Both the position numbers and the translations under genes were made by a program. Shown piece by piece: positions 7,961 to 10,829 of a stretch of 10,829 nucleotides of DNA. Below the pieces are notes generated by a model. That model searched no databases and was not told the origin of the DNA. It saw only the letters and a program-made list of their open reading frames with translations. Numbering within the stretch: position 1 is the first letter of the stretch; each line of letters opens with the position of its first letter. Location of the stretch: contig JAKAFG010000051.1 of the NCBI GenBank assembly GCA_021818125.1, forward strand, positions 1 through 10,829, given 5' to 3'. Source of the DNA: Pseudomonadota bacterium. GTDB taxonomy: Bacteria; Pseudomonadota; Gammaproteobacteria; Acidithiobacillales; Acidithiobacillaceae.

Positions 7961-8895
7961 AAGAACGCAAACGAATCTGGCCGCTGGTGCTGGCTATCGC
8001 GCTCAACGGCGCGATACTGGTGGCCTTATTCTGGAGCTTTCACATGAACGTGCCCAGTGCCGGGGATACCCCGATGCAGGCACAACTGAGCAGCGGCATG
8101 CCACCGGCTGCGGCACCCGCGCCACAGCCCGCGCCAATACCACAACCCGCTCCCATGCCCGCACCAAAACCGGTGCCGGTACCGAAACCCAAGCCGCCCA
8201 CTCCGCCGCCACCCAGCGCCGCGCAGATGGCCGCAGAAAAAGCGGCACAAGAAAAGGCCGCAGAGCAGAAGGCCGCGCAGATCACCGCCGAAAAACAGGC
8301 CGCCGAGAAGCGGGCTGAGAAACTGGCGGCGCGTGCAGCGCATGAGAAAGCCGCGCAACGGGCGGCCGACAAAGCCGCCGCGCAGAAAGCAGCAGCAGAA
8401 AAGGCCGCCGCCGAAAAGCAGGCGGCGCAAAAAGCGGCTGCCGCACAACGCGCTGCGGCGCTGAAGCAGCAACTCGCCGAGCAACAGGCCAAGGCCGCAG
8501 AGGCGGCGCGGGCCAAGGCACTGCAGCAGCAGATGGAAGCCAGAGCCAAGCTGCAGGCCGAGGCCAACATGGCGGCGGCGCTGGCTAAGCAGGCGGCGGA
8601 AAATCAGCGATTGTCCGCTATTTTCGGTAGCGAAATTGCAGAACGTGTGAAGAGACATTGGCAGCCCGTTTTTGCGCCAAACCTTCATTGTCGCGTAAGC
8701 ATCGAACTTTCACCGCAAGGTCAGCTAGAAGGCCAACCTACAGTTACTCAGTCAAGTGGAAACGCACAATTTGATTCAGCGGTGATTGCTGCGATTGAAG
8801 CGGCAGCACCTTTTCCCCCACCCATTGGGCTGTCTTACTCAGAATTTAAAGTTGTGAATATCGTCTTCAGCGCTAAGGAGCTCAGTAATGGCTAA
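7957..8895 (+). CDS. tolA: Cell envelope integrity protein TolA
   Basis: Energy-transducing rod that links the TolQR stator to TolB and Pal across the periplasm. 312 residues from a TTG start. Domain I: basic MKERKR, then one membrane helix (about 8-28). Next comes a proline-rich stretch (about 49-86) alternating Pro with Ala, Gln, Lys and Val and ending in PPPP. Domain II: an Ala/Lys/Glu/Gln-rich helical stalk (about 88-217) of AAEKAAxxKAA repeats. Domain III: about 218-312, a TonB/TolA-C-like fold with IAERVKRHWQPVF at 227-239, LSPQGQLEG at 251-259, SGNAQFDSAVIAAIEAAAPF at 267-286, then PPPIG. It contains one cysteine (C245); the position of E. coli TolA's second domain III cysteine appears to be Asp273. 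GC content falls abruptly where domain III begins (see findings). Both ends overlap neighbours: TTGA with tolR, 8 bases with tolB. Confidence 0.94.
   Translation: MKERKRIWPLVLAIALNGAILVALFWSFHMNVPSAGDTPMQAQLSSGMPPAAAPAPQPAPIPQPAPMPAPKPVPVPKPKPPTPPPPSAAQMAAEKAAQEKAAEQKAAQITAEKQAAEKRAEKLAARAAHEKAAQRAADKAAAQKAAAEKAAAEKQAAQKAAAAQRAAALKQQLAEQQAKAAEAARAKALQQQMEARAKLQAEANMAAALAKQAAENQRLSAIFGSEIAERVKRHWQPVFAPNLHCRVSIELSPQGQLEGQPTVTQSSGNAQFDSAVIAAIEAAAPFPPPIGLSYSEFKVVNIVFSAKELSNG
8098..8600 (+). repeat. Low-complexity coding repeats of the TolA proline-rich and Ala/Lys stalk regions
   Basis: From 8098 to about 8217 the DNA is a degenerate CC(N)-rich run encoding alternating prolines. From about 8217 to 8600 it is a degenerate GCC/GCG/AAG/CAG run encoding the Ala/Lys/Glu/Gln helix. 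The units are irregular (6 to 18 bases) and not identical. They are protein-driven low complexity rather than a DNA-level tandem array, though they could still support slippage or length variation. Confidence 0.8.
8875..8880 (+). promoter_or_regulatory. Strong Shine-Dalgarno site for tolB inside tolA
   Basis: AAGGAG, seven bases before the tolB ATG at 8888, embedded in the last codons of tolA. It is the closest match to the consensus ribosome site among the tol genes here, which would favour high TolB synthesis compared with the TTG-started tolA. Confidence 0.8.
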
Positions 8896-10159
8896 AAAGT
8901 TAATATTTATTTGGCTGCTATCGCTTTTAACATGGGCCTTCGTTCTACCCGCCCAGGCGGCGCTCACGGTGGAAATCACCAAGAATGTGGCCTCGGCACT
9001 GCCTATCGCCATTCCCTCCTTTGGTCCAGGCATAGCCGGACAACCATCCGTTGCCGATGTGGTCCGTAATGACCTGCGCCACAGTGGCTTGTTCCGGGTC
9101 ATCGACCCGGCGGGCTATCCCGGTGATCCCCGTGCTCCCAGTGGCGTGAAGGCCGCGGACTGGACAACGGTAGGGGCTACCGGCCTGGCCGTGGGTTCCG
9201 TGGAACCGCTGAACGGCGGCTATGTGGTCAATGTCTATGTCTACAACGTCAGCACGGGGCAGGAACTCACCGCTCACCGTTTCACCTGTTCCGCCGCGGA
9301 GTTGCACATGACCGCGCATCACGTCGCGGACGTCATTTATAAGGCGTTTACCGGCAAGCCCGGCCCCTTCGCCAGCCGGATCGCCTATGTCCGGCAAACG
9401 GGTGAAAACTACGAACTGCTGGTGGCGGAATCCGACGGCTGGAATCCGCACCCCATCGTGCGCGGCCTCATGCCGGTATTCTCCCCCGTCTGGTCGCCGG
9501 ACAACCGGCGCCTGGCCTATGTCACCTACGCCGACGCCCGAGCCGTGATTTATGTGCAGGACCTGGCTACCGGACAGCGTCAGTCCATCGCCCCCGGTGG
9601 CGAGATTGTCAGCGCTCCGGCCTTCTCACCCAATGGTGAAGATTTGGCCTACGCCCGCTCCTCCGGTGGCCACACAGAGCTCTATGTGGCCAATTTACGG
9701 ACCGGACAGCGCCAGCAATTGACCCATGATGAGGCCATCAACACCTCCCCCACCTGGTCGCCGGACGGCAGTCAGATCATCTTCGTCTCCGATCGCGCCG
9801 GTAGTCCGCAGATCTATGGGATGAACGCGAATGGTGGCGGTGTGCATCGTCTGAGCTACGACGGCAACTACAATGCCGGTCCGGTCTACTCGCCTGCGGG
9901 CAATGCGATCGCCTTTATTCACCGCACCGATGGCGTCTATGCCCTCGCCGTGATGAACCCGGACGGCAGCGGCGTGCGCGTGCTGGATGCCCAGGGCAAT
10001 TGCGATCATCCGAGCTTCGCCGGCAATGGCCAGATGATCCTCTACGGCACCCACCGCGGCGGGCACAAAGTGCTGGCCGAGGTCAGCCTGGACGGCAAGA
10101 CCATGGCCGTACTACACAGCAACGCAGGAGAGGATAGCCAACCGGCCTGGTCCCATTAA
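8888..10159 (+). CDS. tolB: Tol-Pal system periplasmic beta-propeller protein TolB
   Basis: Soluble periplasmic protein that binds TolA and Pal in turn during outer-membrane constriction. 423 residues. Sec signal peptide: MAKK, a hydrophobic core about 5-20, and a likely signal peptidase I site after A24 (PAQA/A). The mature N-terminal strand (ALTVEITKN) is the TolA-binding box region in relatives. The N-terminal domain runs to about 158. The six-bladed propeller carries the family SPD-type repeats: SPVWSPDNRRLAYVTY near 199-214, SAPAFSPNGEDLAYARS near 242-258, SPTWSPDGSQIIFVSDR near 287-303, GPVYSPAGNAIAFIHR near 331-346, HPSFAGNGQMILYGTHR near 374-390, and QPAWSH at the end closing the ring. 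The signal-peptide codons are unusually AT-rich. It overlaps tolA by 8 bases and ends in TAA with no visible terminator behind it. Confidence 0.97.
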   Translation: MAKKLIFIWLLSLLTWAFVLPAQAALTVEITKNVASALPIAIPSFGPGIAGQPSVADVVRNDLRHSGLFRVIDPAGYPGDPRAPSGVKAADWTTVGATGLAVGSVEPLNGGYVVNVYVYNVSTGQELTAHRFTCSAAELHMTAHHVADVIYKAFTGKPGPFASRIAYVRQTGENYELLVAESDGWNPHPIVRGLMPVFSPVWSPDNRRLAYVTYADARAVIYVQDLATGQRQSIAPGGEIVSAPAFSPNGEDLAYARSSGGHTELYVANLRTGQRQQLTHDEAINTSPTWSPDGSQIIFVSDRAGSPQIYGMNANGGGVHRLSYDGNYNAGPVYSPAGNAIAFIHRTDGVYALAVMNPDGSGVRVLDAQGNCDHPSFAGNGQMILYGTHRGGHKVLAEVSLDGKTMAVLHSNAGEDSQPAWSH

Positions 10160-10187
10160 ACCATCATTTCCCGCCTGAGGTGGCCGA

Positions 10188-10829
10188 ATGACGCCAGTCA
10201 ACATCCCCACCACGCCAGCGGCGCCGCAAGCCTTGATCAGCGATGTTCGCCAGCTCATCGAGAGTAGCCGCGCCCAACTGGCCGTCACCGTCAACAGCGC
10301 CCTGACGTTGTTGTACTGGCATATCGGCCAGCGCATCCAGCATGAAGTGCTGCAAGGCGAGCGCGCCGCCTACGGCGAGCAAATCGTCTCGACGCTGGCC
10401 CGACAACTGGAGGCCGACTACGGGCGTGGCTTCTCCGGCAAAAACCTGCGCCACATGCTGCGCTTTGCCGAGGCCTTTCCCCAGGCCGAGATTGTCTCCG
10501 CACTGCGGAGACAATTGAGCTGGACGCATATCAAGACCCTGATCTACATCGACGACCCGCTCAAGCGCGACTTCTACCTGCAGATGTGCCAACAGGAGCG
10601 CTGGAGCACCCGCACCCTGCAAGAGCGGCTCGATTCCCTGTTGTTCGAGCGCACCGCGCTCTCGCGCCAGCCTGAGCAGCTACTGGCCACCGAGCTGGCC
10701 AGCCTGCGCCAAAGCGGCCAGATCACCCCGGCGCTGCTACTCAAAGACCCCTACGTGCTCGATTTTCTCGGCCTGCAAGACCGCTACCTGGAAAAAGATC
10801 TGGAAGACGCCATTCTGCGCGAGCTGGAG
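10188..10829 (+). CDS. DUF1016/YhcG-type PDDEXK nuclease domain protein, 3'-truncated by the window edge
   Basis: An open frame of 214 codons from ATG 10188 runs off the window without a stop. I recognise the YhcG/DUF1016 family. The DUF1016 N-terminal domain lies at about 15-160: SALTLLYWHIGQRI at 37-50, YGRGFSGKNLRHMLRFAEAF at 78-97, QLSWTHIKTLI at 109-119, ERWSTRTLQERLDSLLFERT at 137-156. The start of the second domain is KDPYVLDFLGL at 186-196 followed by EKDLEDAILRELE. In this family the second domain is a predicted PD-(D/E)xK nuclease, but its catalytic residues lie beyond the window, so activity cannot be judged. GAGG (10177-10180) is seven bases before ATG, and the gap after tolB is 28 bases with no terminator. 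The family role is not settled, and it is usually an accessory gene. It occupies the place where pal normally follows tolB. Confidence 0.9.
   Translation, partial: MTPVNIPTTPAAPQALISDVRQLIESSRAQLAVTVNSALTLLYWHIGQRIQHEVLQGERAAYGEQIVSTLARQLEADYGRGFSGKNLRHMLRFAEAFPQAEIVSALRRQLSWTHIKTLIYIDDPLKRDFYLQMCQQERWSTRTLQERLDSLLFERTALSRQPEQLLATELASLRQSGQITPALLLKDPYVLDFLGLQDRYLEKDLEDAILRELE
10491..10515 (+). repeat. Perfect 11-bp inverted repeat with a 3-base loop inside the DUF1016 gene
   Basis: ATTGTCTCCGC (10491-10501), loop ACT, then GCGGAGACAAT (10505-10515): every arm base pairs. It encodes residues 102-110 (IVSALRRQL) of the DUF1016-type protein. In mRNA it would form a tight hairpin. No T-run follows, so it is not an intrinsic terminator. 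Confidence 0.9.

Noticed and set aside
8003..8688. Leu/Cys/Ala-rich antisense frames opposite tolA that look like membrane proteins
   Set aside because: They are the complement of the Ala/Lys stalk repeats, so the hydrophobic look is a by-product of the low-complexity codons.
8820..8890. Possible internal promoter for tolB in the AT-rich end of tolA
   Set aside because: The best pair (TTGGGC at 8825, TAAAGT at 8847, spacer 16) is weak, and the general AT-richness of the segment makes such hits expected.

Overview
The window is a gene-dense, GC-rich bacterial chromosome segment. All twelve genes I can support lie on the + strand. They are packed end to end, with gaps of 6 to 88 bases and several start/stop overlaps, and no stretch over 300 bases lacks a gene. 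The order aspS - nadA - plsC-like - yebC - ruvC - ruvA - ruvB - ybgC - tolQ - tolR - tolA - tolB, plus the protein sequences, points to a proteobacterium. The nadA/plsC insertion between aspS and yebC and the overall style fit an Acidithiobacillus-like gammaproteobacterium; that genus guess is recognition from memory, not a search result.

Region 1 (1-3340) holds housekeeping metabolism. It starts with the 3' six-sevenths or so of aspS (aspartyl-tRNA synthetase), continues with nadA (quinolinate synthase, NAD biosynthesis), and ends with a short PlsC-type acyltransferase. Region 2 (3415-6433) is the classic yebC-ruvC-ruvA-ruvB block: a YebC/TACO1 family protein followed by the complete Holliday junction machine (RuvA binds and opens the junction, RuvB drives branch migration, RuvC cuts). 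Region 3 (6423-10159) is the Tol envelope operon. It comprises the YbgC hotdog thioesterase, the TolQ-TolR proton-driven stator, the TolA energy-transducing rod, and the periplasmic TolB propeller. Together they power outer-membrane constriction at division. ruvB/ybgC, tolQ/tolR, tolR/tolA and tolA/tolB all overlap, so they are probably translationally coupled.

Region 4 (10188-end) is where pal would normally follow tolB. Instead there is the 5' part of a DUF1016/YhcG-type gene (PDDEXK-nuclease family), running off the window.

Most of this is ordinary core genome. The points that deserve a second look are the sharp drop in GC exactly over TolA domain III and the TolB signal peptide, the YhcG-type gene in the pal position, and a perfect 11-bp inverted repeat inside that gene. 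Minor points are a terminator-like hairpin at the ruvB/ybgC junction, a TTG start for tolA, and an atypical motif III in the acyltransferase. I did not find a convincing undescribed multi-gene system.
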